In this document: positions 7,902 to 16,643 of the stretch, piece after piece | How the letters are laid out: each line of letters opens with the position of its first letter | How positions within the stretch are numbered: the stretch's first letter is position 1 | Source: CAZQIC01 sp964593555 | GTDB lineage: Bacteria; Bacteroidota; Bacteroidia; JAFLBG01 | Direction: 5' to 3' | Length of the DNA: 23,831 nt | Assembly (NCBI GenBank): GCA_964593555.1 | Contig: CAZQIC010000071.1 | Location: 1-23,831 of the forward strand | Notes under the pieces: generated by a model | What the model was told of the DNA's origin: nothing | The model's database searches: none | Seen by the model: the letters and a program-made list of their open reading frames with translations, nothing else | Made by a program: the position numbers and the translations under genes

Positions 7902-8543
7902 TTATTTTTTTCGAGCAATCATTAAACCATCCCTGATAGGAAATAATACATTCTCTACCCTTTTATCACTTATAATTTTTTGGTTATAAGCGACGATTGC
8001 TTTTGTGTCAGTATCCATTTTTTCCTTTTGATCCAGTACTTTTCCGCTCCACAATACATTATCGGCAATAATAAAGCCTCCGGGCCTTACTTTATCAAAA
8101 ACCAGGTCGTAATAATTGCTATAATTTATTTTATCAGCATCGATAAAAACAAGGTCAAATGTTTCTTTAATACCCGGGATAATTTTCATCGCATCTCCTA
8201 TCAAAAAATTTATCTTCTTATCAACCCCCTCCTTCAAAAAATATTTCCTTACCATATTTTCCAGTTCATCATTAATATCAATCGTAAATAGTTTCCCGTT
8301 TTCTTTAAGTCCTTCACAAAGGCAAATAGCCGAGTAACCTGTGTAGGTACCAATTTCTAAAATATTTTGAGGGCGTATCATTTGACTCAACATTGCAAGC
8401 ACTCTGCCCTGCAAATGACCAGAAAGCATCCGTGGCATGAGGATCTTTGCATAAGTTTCCCTGTTTAGTTCCTTTAATACAGGGGGTTCTTCAGAGGTAT
8501 GGCCTATAACATACTCTTCAATTTTGGGTTCTAAAAAGTCCAT
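7902..8543 (-). CDS. SAM-dependent O-methyltransferase (caffeoyl-CoA OMT-like, Methyltransf_3)
   Basis: A 213-residue cytoplasmic methyltransferase that transfers a methyl group from S-adenosylmethionine to a hydroxyl, normally on a catechol-like acceptor, with a divalent metal. Motif I is ILEIGTYTGYSA (61-72), metal ligands are in LVFIDADK (D135, D137) and ADNVLWSGKV (D161, N162), and the C-terminal strand is FPIRDGLMIARKK. Length and motif order match the bacterial members, which are commonly annotated by analogy to plant caffeoyl-CoA O-methyltransferase. The natural substrate is unknown. The gene is monocistronic and divergent from the large envelope protein gene. Confidence 0.92.
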   Translation of the reverse strand: MDFLEPKIEEYVIGHTSEEPPVLKELNRETYAKILMPRMLSGHLQGRVLAMLSQMIRPQNILEIGTYTGYSAICLCEGLKENGKLFTIDINDELENMVRKYFLKEGVDKKINFLIGDAMKIIPGIKETFDLVFIDADKINYSNYYDLVFDKVRPGGFIIADNVLWSGKVLDQKEKMDTDTKAIVAYNQKIISDKRVENVLFPIRDGLMIARKK

Positions 8544-8585
8544 ATAATATTTTGATTTGTCGGTCTAAAATAAAGATTAATCTCT

Positions 8586-8593
8586 CAAATGTA
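8586..8593 (-). promoter_or_regulatory. Candidate -7 box for the O-methyltransferase gene
   Basis: Minus-strand TACATTTG fits TAnnTTTG, 43 bp before the start at 8543. No TTG at the expected upstream distance was found. It sits in the 130-bp divergent region with the 1141-residue protein gene. Confidence 0.35.
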
Positions 8594-8673
8594 AGGTTTT
8601 ATTAACCTCATACTGTTTGTAACTCCACAATGAGGGTCTAAAAATACGTTGTTTATTTTTAGACTTTGGTATT

Positions 8674-11600
8674 ATGAAACGGATAATACATCTGTGTTTA
8701 ATATCCATTTTCTTTTTTTGTACCCATTCTTCTGCCCAAAAAGAAAAAAAGTACAATTCAAAAGTACTTGTTGGAGACGAAAGTGAACTGTTAGACAATG
8801 CCGAATTTTATTTTTCGGAAAAAAATTACACAAGGGCCCTTCCCCTGTTTCTTATAATAGACGAGGCCCATCCCGAAGAGCATTATTTTAAATACATGGC
8901 GGGCCAATGCTGCATTTCAATTGATCTTGAAAGAAAAAACGCAATAAAGTATTTAACAGACATTGAGAACACGGAAAATGCTTATATAAAAAGGAATATA
9001 TTTCTGTATTTAGGGAAAGCATATCATATAAATAATGAATATGAAAGAGCAATTGATTATTTTAATAAACAGCTCGCAGTAACAACTTCCGTAGCTGATC
9101 AACTGCTGATCAAACAGTACATAGAACAATGTAAGAATGGGGAAAAAATATTAAAAGACAAAATTGTTTTAGAAGTACACAACATTGGTTCTGAGATAAA
9201 TTCTTCTGCATCGGAGTATGTACCTCTTATTACATCAGATGGATCTGTTATTATATTTACCTACAGAGGATCCCGAAGTTTAGGGGGCCTTATGGATTAC
9301 AAATTAAAGGCCGATCTTGATGGGATTTACTACGAAGATATTTTTATCTCCAATAATGTTGGCGGACATTGGCTTTATCCTACTGGGATTGCGGATAACA
9401 TCAATACAAAAGGGCATGATGCGAGTATTGCGTTTTCTTCGGATGGACAAACTCTGTTTATTTTCAAAAGTACACCGAAAGACAATGGAGATATTTTTGT
9501 AAGCAAATTAGTTGGGGATCTTTGGTCTGACCCTGTTCGGCTTGGTAAAAACATTAATACGGAATTCTGGGAGGGAAGCTGCTCACTTTCATCTGATGAA
9601 ATGACACTCTATTTTTCAAGTGAACGGCCAGGGGGTATAGGTGGCAAAGACCTATGGGTTTCTCAATGGGAAAACGGTGATTGGGGTGTGCCAAAAAATT
9701 TAGGTCCTTCAATAAATACTCCTTATAATGATGATGCTCCATTCATTCATCCTGATGGTGTTACACTTTTCTTTAGCTCCGAAGGCCATAATAGTATGGG
9801 GGGGTATGATATCATGTTCTCTAAATTTCAGAAAGATGATACATGGAGCACTCCGGAAAACATTGGAATGCCAATAAATTCAGCAGGAGATGAACGTTAC
9901 TATGTATTAAGTGCGGATGGAGAAAGCGGTTTTTTCTCCAGTGACAGGGAAGGTGGTTTTGGCGAACAGGATATTTATAGAGTAACCCCTGCAATTGAAG
10001 GCGATCCACCGCCACTAGCATTGTTACTGGGAACTGTAATGATGGATGATAAACCAATTGGTGCTACAATAAATGTAAAAAATATAACTACGGGTGTAGA
10101 CGGAAGAAAGCATAATGCAAATTCACTTACAGGAAAATACTTGCTCGCTCTTACTCCCGGCAACGACTATAAAATTGCAATTGAAGTGGAAGGAGCTAAT
10201 TCCAACATCCAGTATTTAGATATTAAAGGGCTTGATACTTACGTAAAGGTGGAACAGAACATACCTTTTTATACAGAAGAATATAAAAAAGCAAACAATA
10301 TTACTGAAGAGGAAGGGACTGTATCACTTCAAAAAACGTTGAATGAGCAAGTGACCAAGTTTAAAGAGGAGAGCAACACGGAATATTATGAGGCGAATAA
10401 ATACAATGAAGTGCTAAAGAAATATGGGGACGAAACGAAAGAGGGTGTAACTTTCCAGGTAGAACTTGGCACTTATGAAAATCCAGACGATTTTGATCCA
10501 AAAAAATATGCTGACTTGGGAAAAATAAGCAAGCGAATAGATAATGATGGTAACGTTACTTATTCCATTGGCTCGTTCAAAACGCTGCTTGATGCGGAAA
10601 TATTTAAATACAAAGTGATAAATGCAGATACCAATAATAAAAAGAATATTGTAGTTACTACCAATGATAACGGAGAAAGAAAAATCATACAAGAATATAA
10701 AGCGGCCGACTATAAGAAGAACAAGTACTCTCCATTATATCCTCAAACAATTAAATCACAATCTCTCATAAGCCTTAACGATAATAAGGAGTATAACAAC
10801 CTTGTTAAGGACAAAGGTGCAGTAAAAATAGACGGGCTCTCTTATAAACTTGAAATAGGGACCTTTGCTGATACAAATGAATTTCACAAACTTGGTTTGG
10901 ACAAATATGGACCTATAAATAAAAAAGTCTTATCCAACGGATCAACACGTTATACCATTGGGGAGTTTCAGACATTGGCCGAAGCAGATGAATTCCGTAA
11001 AAAAGTAGCGGAAGAAAACAGTAACGCAGCAAAATCATTTGTAACCGTATTTTATTTTGAAGAAAAGCAGTCCGTAAAAGAATTCTTTGATTCTAACATT
11101 GTTGCAAAAACGGCTACTGCAAAAGTCGGCACCAAACAAACCAAAACTACTACAGTTGCAAAAGCAAATACCAAAACTTCAAATTCGAATTCAGTCGCAA
11201 AAACAACTCCAGCTGCTAAACAGGATTATCCGACCTTAGTGAAAGACAAAGGCTCCTACCAGACAGAGGGACTTACTTATAAAGTAAATGTAGGATCTTT
11301 TACAGACACTAGCGAGTTTAATGCATTAGGTCTTGAAAAGTATGGAAAAGTTGAGAAGAAAGTAGCTGAGGACGGCACCATTAGTTATTCTGTTGGTGAA
11401 TTTAAAACGTTAGCCGAGGCAGATGCATTTCAAAAAAAGATAGCAGCAGAAAATCCAAAAGTCTCCAACTCACTTGTTAAAGCATCTTATAAAGATGAAG
11501 AGCATACAGTACCTGAACTTTTCAATTCCGGCATTATTAAAAAAACAAAGCCTAAAGAAAATAACAACACACCAACTATAACTGCATCAACAAAAAACAA

Positions 11601-12099
11601 AACAGAAAAAAGTAAAAAAACCACCCCTCCCCTTTTCACTCCTGAAAATATTATCGTTACAGCCGAGATAACAGCAGAAGAAAAACAATCATTGGCGCAA
11701 GACATTCCATGCGACAGTTCTGCATCAACCGATTTTTCATTTTTCGTCGGAAAAAGTCTTAATGATCCCCAGGTGTATTCTAAATTGATAGCTACTGCAG
11801 GCGGACTTTGTGTAGATGGCTTAAAATTTACAGTACAGATCGGAGCTTACCGCTTACCGCAAAACTTCAAATATCAGAACCTAACAGTATTTGGCAACGC
11901 TGATATAAGAGATTATCCTGATGGAGTAACCCGCTTCACCATGAAGGAATTTGACAATATTAAAGAAGCAGATGTATTCAGGCAAATTGTAATGCAAAGA
12001 GGAACACGCGATGCCTGGATCACAGCTTGGTATAATGGAAAGAGAATAACTCTTGAGGAATTAATACCGCTTAACTTTTACGGAAGAGCAATTAACTAA
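8674..12099 (+). CDS. Large exported envelope protein: TPR, PD40 propeller, regulatory-like domain, four SPOR-like modules (PorE-like)
   Basis: A 1141-residue exported protein. The signal peptide is residues 1-21 (ending THSSAQ). TPR-like helices follow at about 35-155 (LDNAEFYFSEKNYTRALPLF; YERAIDYFNKQLA). A PD40/WD40-like propeller spans about 180-440, with repeats such as FSSDGQTLFIFKS, LSSDEMTLYFSSERPGGIGG and IHPDGVTLFFSSEGHNSMGG. A carboxypeptidase-regulatory-like domain lies at about 450-525. Four SPOR-like modules follow at about 591-652, 721-782, 866-927 and 1049-1110, joined by Lys/Thr/Ala-rich linkers. TPR-PD40-CRD is the order seen in PorE-type OmpA-family proteins of the type IX secretion system, but no OmpA domain is present. 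SPOR domains elsewhere bind denuded peptidoglycan, so anchoring to the cell wall is inferred. The stop overlaps that of the convergent peptidase gene by 4 bp. Confidence 0.8.
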   Translation: MKRIIHLCLISIFFFCTHSSAQKEKKYNSKVLVGDESELLDNAEFYFSEKNYTRALPLFLIIDEAHPEEHYFKYMAGQCCISIDLERKNAIKYLTDIENTENAYIKRNIFLYLGKAYHINNEYERAIDYFNKQLAVTTSVADQLLIKQYIEQCKNGEKILKDKIVLEVHNIGSEINSSASEYVPLITSDGSVIIFTYRGSRSLGGLMDYKLKADLDGIYYEDIFISNNVGGHWLYPTGIADNINTKGHDASIAFSSDGQTLFIFKSTPKDNGDIFVSKLVGDLWSDPVRLGKNINTEFWEGSCSLSSDEMTLYFSSERPGGIGGKDLWVSQWENGDWGVPKNLGPSINTPYNDDAPFIHPDGVTLFFSSEGHNSMGGYDIMFSKFQKDDTWSTPENIGMPINSAGDERYYVLSADGESGFFSSDREGGFGEQDIYRVTPAIEGDPPPLALLLGTVMMDDKPIGATINVKNITTGVDGRKHNANSLTGKYLLALTPGNDYKIAIEVEGANSNIQYLDIKGLDTYVKVEQNIPFYTEEYKKANNITEEEGTVSLQKTLNEQVTKFKEESNTEYYEANKYNEVLKKYGDETKEGVTFQVELGTYENPDDFDPKKYADLGKISKRIDNDGNVTYSIGSFKTLLDAEIFKYKVINADTNNKKNIVVTTNDNGERKIIQEYKAADYKKNKYSPLYPQTIKSQSLISLNDNKEYNNLVKDKGAVKIDGLSYKLEIGTFADTNEFHKLGLDKYGPINKKVLSNGSTRYTIGEFQTLAEADEFRKKVAEENSNAAKSFVTVFYFEEKQSVKEFFDSNIVAKTATAKVGTKQTKTTTVAKANTKTSNSNSVAKTTPAAKQDYPTLVKDKGSYQTEGLTYKVNVGSFTDTSEFNALGLEKYGKVEKKVAEDGTISYSVGEFKTLAEADAFQKKIAAENPKVSNSLVKASYKDEEHTVPELFNSGIIKKTKPKENNNTPTITASTKNKTEKSKKTTPPLFTPENIIVTAEITAEEKQSLAQDIPCDSSASTDFSFFVGKSLNDPQVYSKLIATAGGLCVDGLKFTVQIGAYRLPQNFKYQNLTVFGNADIRDYPDGVTRFTMKEFDNIKEADVFRQIVMQRGTRDAWITAWYNGKRITLEELIPLNFYGRAIN
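10444..12000 (+). repeat. Four in-frame SPOR-like repeat modules within the large envelope protein
   Basis: Each module of about 62 residues reads [GLx(Y/F)x(V/L)x(V/I/L)G(T/S/A)(F/Y)] - [NxxGxTxYxxGxF] - [TLxEADxF(Q/R)xx(V/I)]. The first positions are G591, G721, G866 and G1049 of the protein. Modules 2 and 3 share nearly the same flanks (LVKDKG before, then LGL-KYG and KKV) and look like the most recent duplication. Modules 1 and 4 are more diverged. Confidence 0.7.
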
Positions 12100-13790
12100 A
12101 GTGATTTATCATCCACCATTTTAAGCCAGTTGTTCACTTCTCCTGCAACGGATTCGAGACAACCTCCTCTAAATGGAGAAGTCAGATCTGCAAGTTCTAC
12201 AAGTTCAAGGAATGATCTTGATCCACCAGCACTACAAAGTTTAATATAATCTTTAAGCGCCTTTTCCCTATTGTCATTTGCTTTTTTCCAGAACTGGAAA
12301 GCACAGATCTGAGCTAATGTATAATCGATGTAGTAGAATGGACTTTCGTATATATGTTTTTGCTGCTGCCAAAATCCTCCGGTTTCAAGGTAGTCGTTAT
12401 CGGGATACTTTCTGAACGGAATATATTTACGCTCAATATTTCTCCATGTATTATTTCTTTCCTTTGGACTTGCAGTTGGGTTTTCGTATATCCAATGTTG
12501 AAATTCATCAACAGCAACACCATATGGAAGAAAAAGTATCGCCTTACTTATATGTGAAAACTTAAATTTATCAGTGTCCTCTCCAAAAAATAGATTCATC
12601 CATGGCCACGTAAGAAATTCCATACTCATCGAATGGATTTCGCAGGCCTCCAACGTTGGAAAATGATATTCCGGAATGTTAAATGTGCGGCTCGAATACA
12701 CCTGGAAAGCGTGCCCTGCCTCATGTGTAAGGACTATAATATCGTGTGTTGTTCCATTAAAATTAGAAAAGATATAGGGACTTTTGTAATTATTAAAATA
12801 CGTACAATATCCCCCCGGGGATTTACCTTTCCTGGAAACAAGGTCCATCATTTCATTATCAAGCATAAAATTGAAGAACTCGCTCGTGGCGGGAGAAAGC
12901 TCATCGTACATTTTTTTTGCGTTGTTCACTATCCAATCCGGATCACCTTTGGGATTCGCATTTCCTGTTTTAAACGCTAATGGTTCATCGTAATAAAATA
13001 ATTCACTTAAGCCTAACCTTTCCGTTTGCCTGCCCTTTAACTCAACTGTTATAGGTACAATGTATTTGAGGACCTGTTCACGATACTGCGCAACCATATC
13101 GGCATTGTAATCGTTCCTATACATTCTCTTATAACCCAGTTCCACAAAATTTTTAAATCCTAATTTTTTTGCGATAGAATTTCTTAATAAAACAAGTTCA
13201 TCAAATATTCTATCGAGTTCGCCCGCATTTTCGGAATAAAATAAATATTTTTTCTCATGCGCTAATTTTCTCTCGTCACGATCAATAGAACTTAAAAACG
13301 GAACGATCTCAGAGGTATTGTAAACCTCACCTTTCAAATTTATTTTAGCGGAGGCAAGCAGCTTGGTGTATTCGCTGCAAAGCTGATTTTCTTTTTTTAA
13401 GTCCTCAACTATTTCCTCAGAAAATGTTTGAAGACACATTTCTGCAATCGAAAATAATTGTTTTCCATATTTATCCTGGAGCTCGTTACGAAAAGGAGAT
13501 TTTAATATAGTGTCATAAAAGCTAACCAACAAACCCATAAATACCGGAGAGTTCTCATCAAAATAATCCTGCTCTTCCTGGAAATTATTATTGGTTGTGT
13601 CCTGTGTATATTTCACACTTGCTATTGAACTCATTGTATCGAACTCACTACGCATTTGGTTTATCTCGTCGATAACAGCAACCTGTTCCAATGTACTTTT
13701 GCTTGCCCTGAACTTATCCAGGGACAAACGGAACTTTTCAGACAACTCATTTATATCGGGTCTGTAATAACGGATCTCACTAAACTTCAT
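12096..13790 (-). CDS. pepF: M3 family oligoendopeptidase (PepF-like zinc metallopeptidase)
   Basis: A 564-residue cytoplasmic zinc peptidase hydrolysing short peptides; no signal peptide is present. The zinc motif is H356-E-A-G-H360 within LTHEAGHAFQVYSS, with the third ligand probably E384 in LEACEIHSMSMEF, 28 residues after the first His as usual in family M3. The C-terminal helices with YESPFYYIDYTLAQICAFQFW are typical of oligoendopeptidase F relatives, where they line the substrate channel. The gene starts 27 bp after the PD40 protein gene and is probably the last of the fadE run. Its stop overlaps that of the convergent envelope protein gene (CTAA). The M3 family is certain; orthology to lactococcal PepF is looser. 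Confidence 0.92.
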   Translation of the reverse strand: MKFSEIRYYRPDINELSEKFRLSLDKFRASKSTLEQVAVIDEINQMRSEFDTMSSIASVKYTQDTTNNNFQEEQDYFDENSPVFMGLLVSFYDTILKSPFRNELQDKYGKQLFSIAEMCLQTFSEEIVEDLKKENQLCSEYTKLLASAKINLKGEVYNTSEIVPFLSSIDRDERKLAHEKKYLFYSENAGELDRIFDELVLLRNSIAKKLGFKNFVELGYKRMYRNDYNADMVAQYREQVLKYIVPITVELKGRQTERLGLSELFYYDEPLAFKTGNANPKGDPDWIVNNAKKMYDELSPATSEFFNFMLDNEMMDLVSRKGKSPGGYCTYFNNYKSPYIFSNFNGTTHDIIVLTHEAGHAFQVYSSRTFNIPEYHFPTLEACEIHSMSMEFLTWPWMNLFFGEDTDKFKFSHISKAILFLPYGVAVDEFQHWIYENPTASPKERNNTWRNIERKYIPFRKYPDNDYLETGGFWQQQKHIYESPFYYIDYTLAQICAFQFWKKANDNREKALKDYIKLCSAGGSRSFLELVELADLTSPFRGGCLESVAGEVNNWLKMVDDKSL

Positions 13791-13817
13791 ACGTATATTT
13801 TTAAAACAATCGACAAC

Positions 13818-14699
13818 TTAATTTACACTCACAATGGCGGCCTTCTTCCCATCATTGCTTATAGCAATACGGCTAATTTTTCTAATCCCCCAATTATTAA
13901 GATTCGAAAGCTCAACCCATGGATTTGAAAAATCTTTAAACTCCCTGTAAACAATAGACTCCTCACCCATCATAATTCCAATATGACTAACACAAAACAG
14001 ATCGTTGGCCCCAACAAGCGGATGATAATAAGCCATGCCGGATCTTGCCCCATAACAATAAACATAAATACCAGCCTTATCGCCATTAGTTGAATCATAA
14101 CTAACAAAAAACAAACAACTGTTGGGGTTATACATTTGCATACCCCTGCCAATGTTTTTTCTTATCACAATAGGTTTTTGACTGTGTATATCTGTGATCT
14201 GCAATGTTGGAGGAGTTCCTAAAATAAACATAGCAACAGTATCCTTATTTATCCATGAGAAGTATCCTATAGAATCAACATCCTTCATTATAAGACTTTG
14301 CTCACCACCGATCATTGGGAGTTTCCACATACGCTGAGCGGAATCCTTTTCCACTTTAACAATTGAAATGTTTATACCATCAGGCATAAGCGTGGGAGAA
14401 TATTCACTTTCCTGTGTATTGGTGAGTTGGGTATGAGCTTTAGTTCCAATATCATATTTAAAAATATCCGTTTGTCCATTACGCTCTGATGTATAAAGTA
14501 AACTTTTATTATCAGGTGTAAAAGAAGGTTGATTATCATAACCAAACCTCTCTGTAATATTAACGGGATTACTTAAAGAAACAGCTCCATCTGAGGATGT
14601 TGTTATATCAACGATCCAGATATCACAATCAGGAAGTTTTTGAGCGAATGATCCAGAAATACAAAATGCCGCAAGACACACAAAAAAGAACTTATTCAT
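13818..14699 (-). CDS. Secreted TolB-like PD40 beta-propeller protein
   Basis: A 293-residue protein from ATG 14699. That start gives a clean signal peptide (MNKFFFVCLAAFCISGSFAQ) and begins 10 bp after the fadE stop. The longer frame from 14750 would add 17 residues before the signal peptide and overlap fadE. The body holds TolB/PD40 propeller repeats: YDNQPSFTPDNKSLLYTSER, then TDIFKYDIGTKAHTQLTN, then ESEYSPTLMPDGINISIV. It is shorter than TolB and lacks the TolB N-terminal domain, so it is not TolB itself. It is probably periplasmic or surface-exposed, with unknown partner. It sits between fadE and the peptidase gene on the same strand. Confidence 0.75.
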   Translation of the reverse strand: MNKFFFVCLAAFCISGSFAQKLPDCDIWIVDITTSSDGAVSLSNPVNITERFGYDNQPSFTPDNKSLLYTSERNGQTDIFKYDIGTKAHTQLTNTQESEYSPTLMPDGINISIVKVEKDSAQRMWKLPMIGGEQSLIMKDVDSIGYFSWINKDTVAMFILGTPPTLQITDIHSQKPIVIRKNIGRGMQMYNPNSCLFFVSYDSTNGDKAGIYVYCYGARSGMAYYHPLVGANDLFCVSHIGIMMGEESIVYREFKDFSNPWVELSNLNNWGIRKISRIAISNDGKKAAIVSVN

Positions 14700-14709
14700 T
14701 AAATTAAAA

Positions 14710-16503
14710 TTAGAAACAGTATTTATTTTCTGCGATAACTTTAGCGGCAATTTTACGACGACCTTCCTTTACGTTATATATTTCAGTTTTTGTAAAGCGT
14801 TTAAGGCCCATCAACATCATTCGTAATTCATCACCTTGTGCAAATGAACTGATCGCATCTTTACCGTTCTTATTTATTCTATCAGCAGCGTCATTAATAA
14901 ATACTTTCATTATTTCTATTTGCTCAGCACAAGCTGCTTCACCTTTTATACCCACTAATTTTTCTACTCTTAACTGAAGTGATTCCGCGACATAAACATC
15001 AATAAGCATATCAGCTATGTTCATTAATACTTCCTGTTCTTTAGCAAGCTCCATCATTAATTTTTGAGCCGCTGCACCAGCAACCATCAAAGCAGCTTTT
15101 TTAAAATTTTTGATGTATTTTTTTTCTGCAGAAAACAAGGCTGTTTCCTCAGCGCCAAATTCAGGGATAGACATTAACTCACCGGCAACTTTTTGTGCAG
15201 GCCCCATCAAATCTAATTCACCTTTCATTGCTCTACGCAACAACATGTCAACGATAAGCATCCTGTTGATCTCATTAGTCCCTTCAAATATTCTGTTAAT
15301 ACGAGAATCCCTGTATGCTCTTTCCATCGGAGCATCTGCTGAATAACCCATACCACCATAGATCTGAACACCTTCATCAACAGTATAATCAAGTGTTTCC
15401 GAACCGTTCACTTTCATAATTGCTGCCTCAGGAGCAAATTGTTCAACACCTTTTAAAATTGCTTTCCCATGTTCTAAGCCGGAAGCAACAAAAGAATTGA
15501 TTGCTTCTTCAATGTTTTGTGTTGCACGGTATAAAGCAGACTCAGATGCATAAATGCGAATAGCCTGCTCAGCGATTTTATACCTGATAGCTCCGTATTT
15601 TGAAATTGGCCTGCCAAACTGGTTACGCTCATTAGCATATTGAACAGCTTTAGTTGCAGTGTTTTTAGAAGCTCCTATAGCAGCGGCAGCTAATTTTATA
15701 CGACCAACGTTAAGAATATTAACAGCTATTTTAAATCCATTTTGTCTATCGGACAATAAATTTTCCGAAGGCACTTGGCAATCATTAAAAAACACTTGTC
15801 TTGTAGAGCTTCCTTTAATCCCCATTTTATGTTCTTCAGGATTTAAAGAAATTCCACCAAAGTTTTTTTCAACTATAAAAGCACTAAGGTTTTCATCATC
15901 TTCTATTTTAGCAAATACAATAAATATATCAGCGAACCCGCCATTGGTGATCCACATTTTTTGTCCGTTAAGAACATAATGTTTTCCATCCTTAGAAGGA
16001 ATAGCTTTTGTTTTGCCTGAGTTAGCATCTGATCCTGATCCCGGTTCTGTTAAGCAATAACATGCTTTCAATTCGCCGCTCGCCAGCTTAGGAAGATATT
16101 TAGTTTTTTGTGCTTCATTTCCATAATATAAAATTGGTAAAGTACCTATACCGGTATGTGCTGAAATAGAAACTGCAAATGAATGTCCCGACCCCATACA
16201 CTCTGTAGCCAACATCCCGGTAACGAAATCTTTCTCGAAACCTCCATATTGTTCAGGAATATTTAATCCCAATAATCCCAATTCAGCAGCTTTGTCTAAC
16301 AAACTAACAGTGAGGCCTTCTTCCTGTTTATCTAACTTATCGAGATTTGGCCACACCTCTTGCGCTAAAAAATCTTTACAGGATTGAGCGATCATCAATT
16401 GCTCTTCGTTAAACTCTTCCGGGATAAAAACATCTTTCGCTTCGGTATCACGAATAACAAATTCTCCACCTTTAAGTGTATTCGATTTTGTAGTTGTCGA
16501 CAT
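14710..16503 (-). CDS. fadE: Acyl-CoA dehydrogenase with C-terminal extension (FadE/VLCAD-like)
   Basis: An FAD enzyme catalysing the first beta-oxidation step, acyl-CoA to trans-2-enoyl-CoA. The 597 residues comprise an N-terminal helical domain, a middle beta domain with YCLTEPGSGSDANSG (149-163) and KMWITNGGFADIF, and a C-terminal helical domain. The predicted catalytic base is E407 in RIFEGTNEINRML, matching the VLCAD position. About 170 further residues form the extension found in long-chain dehydrogenases. Length and gene order (fadN, fadA, fadE) match the B. subtilis fadNAE operon, where FadE is about 594 residues. A terminator separates it from fadA, so it may also have its own promoter; no clear box was seen. 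The two secreted/peptidase genes follow closely. Confidence 0.92.
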   Translation of the reverse strand: MSTTTKSNTLKGGEFVIRDTEAKDVFIPEEFNEEQLMIAQSCKDFLAQEVWPNLDKLDKQEEGLTVSLLDKAAELGLLGLNIPEQYGGFEKDFVTGMLATECMGSGHSFAVSISAHTGIGTLPILYYGNEAQKTKYLPKLASGELKACYCLTEPGSGSDANSGKTKAIPSKDGKHYVLNGQKMWITNGGFADIFIVFAKIEDDENLSAFIVEKNFGGISLNPEEHKMGIKGSSTRQVFFNDCQVPSENLLSDRQNGFKIAVNILNVGRIKLAAAAIGASKNTATKAVQYANERNQFGRPISKYGAIRYKIAEQAIRIYASESALYRATQNIEEAINSFVASGLEHGKAILKGVEQFAPEAAIMKVNGSETLDYTVDEGVQIYGGMGYSADAPMERAYRDSRINRIFEGTNEINRMLIVDMLLRRAMKGELDLMGPAQKVAGELMSIPEFGAEETALFSAEKKYIKNFKKAALMVAGAAAQKLMMELAKEQEVLMNIADMLIDVYVAESLQLRVEKLVGIKGEAACAEQIEIMKVFINDAADRINKNGKDAISSFAQGDELRMMLMGLKRFTKTEIYNVKEGRRKIAAKVIAENKYCF

Positions 16504-16594
16504 AAGGGATTTTTTTAAGGGGTATAAGCTTTAAAGATAGGTAAAATAGGCATAAATAAGGCAAATAATATGGCTTTTTGATGATCTCGAAAGC

Positions 16595-16621
16595 AAAAAC
16601 GCCCCCAAATGGAGGCGTTTT
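16595..16621 (-). terminator. Rho-independent terminator after fadA
   Basis: On the minus strand the perfect stem AAAACGCC/GGCGTTTT (16621-16614 and 16603-16596) encloses a loop with partially pairing CC/GG and ends in a run of T (16599-16595). It starts about 22 bp after the fadA stop, so it would end or attenuate the fadN-fadA transcript before fadE. Confidence 0.8.
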
Positions 16622-16643
16622 ACAATAAAATCATAGGACAACT

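Noticed and set aside
8660..8668. TAGACTTTG just before ATG 8674 as a promoter box
   Set aside because: One base too long for TAnnTTTG, and it would place the transcription start on or after the start codon.
13818..14699. Assignment as TolB of the Tol-Pal system
   Set aside because: It lacks the TolB N-terminal domain and no tol or pal genes are nearby; only the propeller repeats are shared.
14700..14750. Longer N-terminus (17 extra residues) for the PD40 protein
   Set aside because: It would put a non-hydrophobic stretch before a perfect signal peptide and overlap fadE; ATG 14699 fits better.
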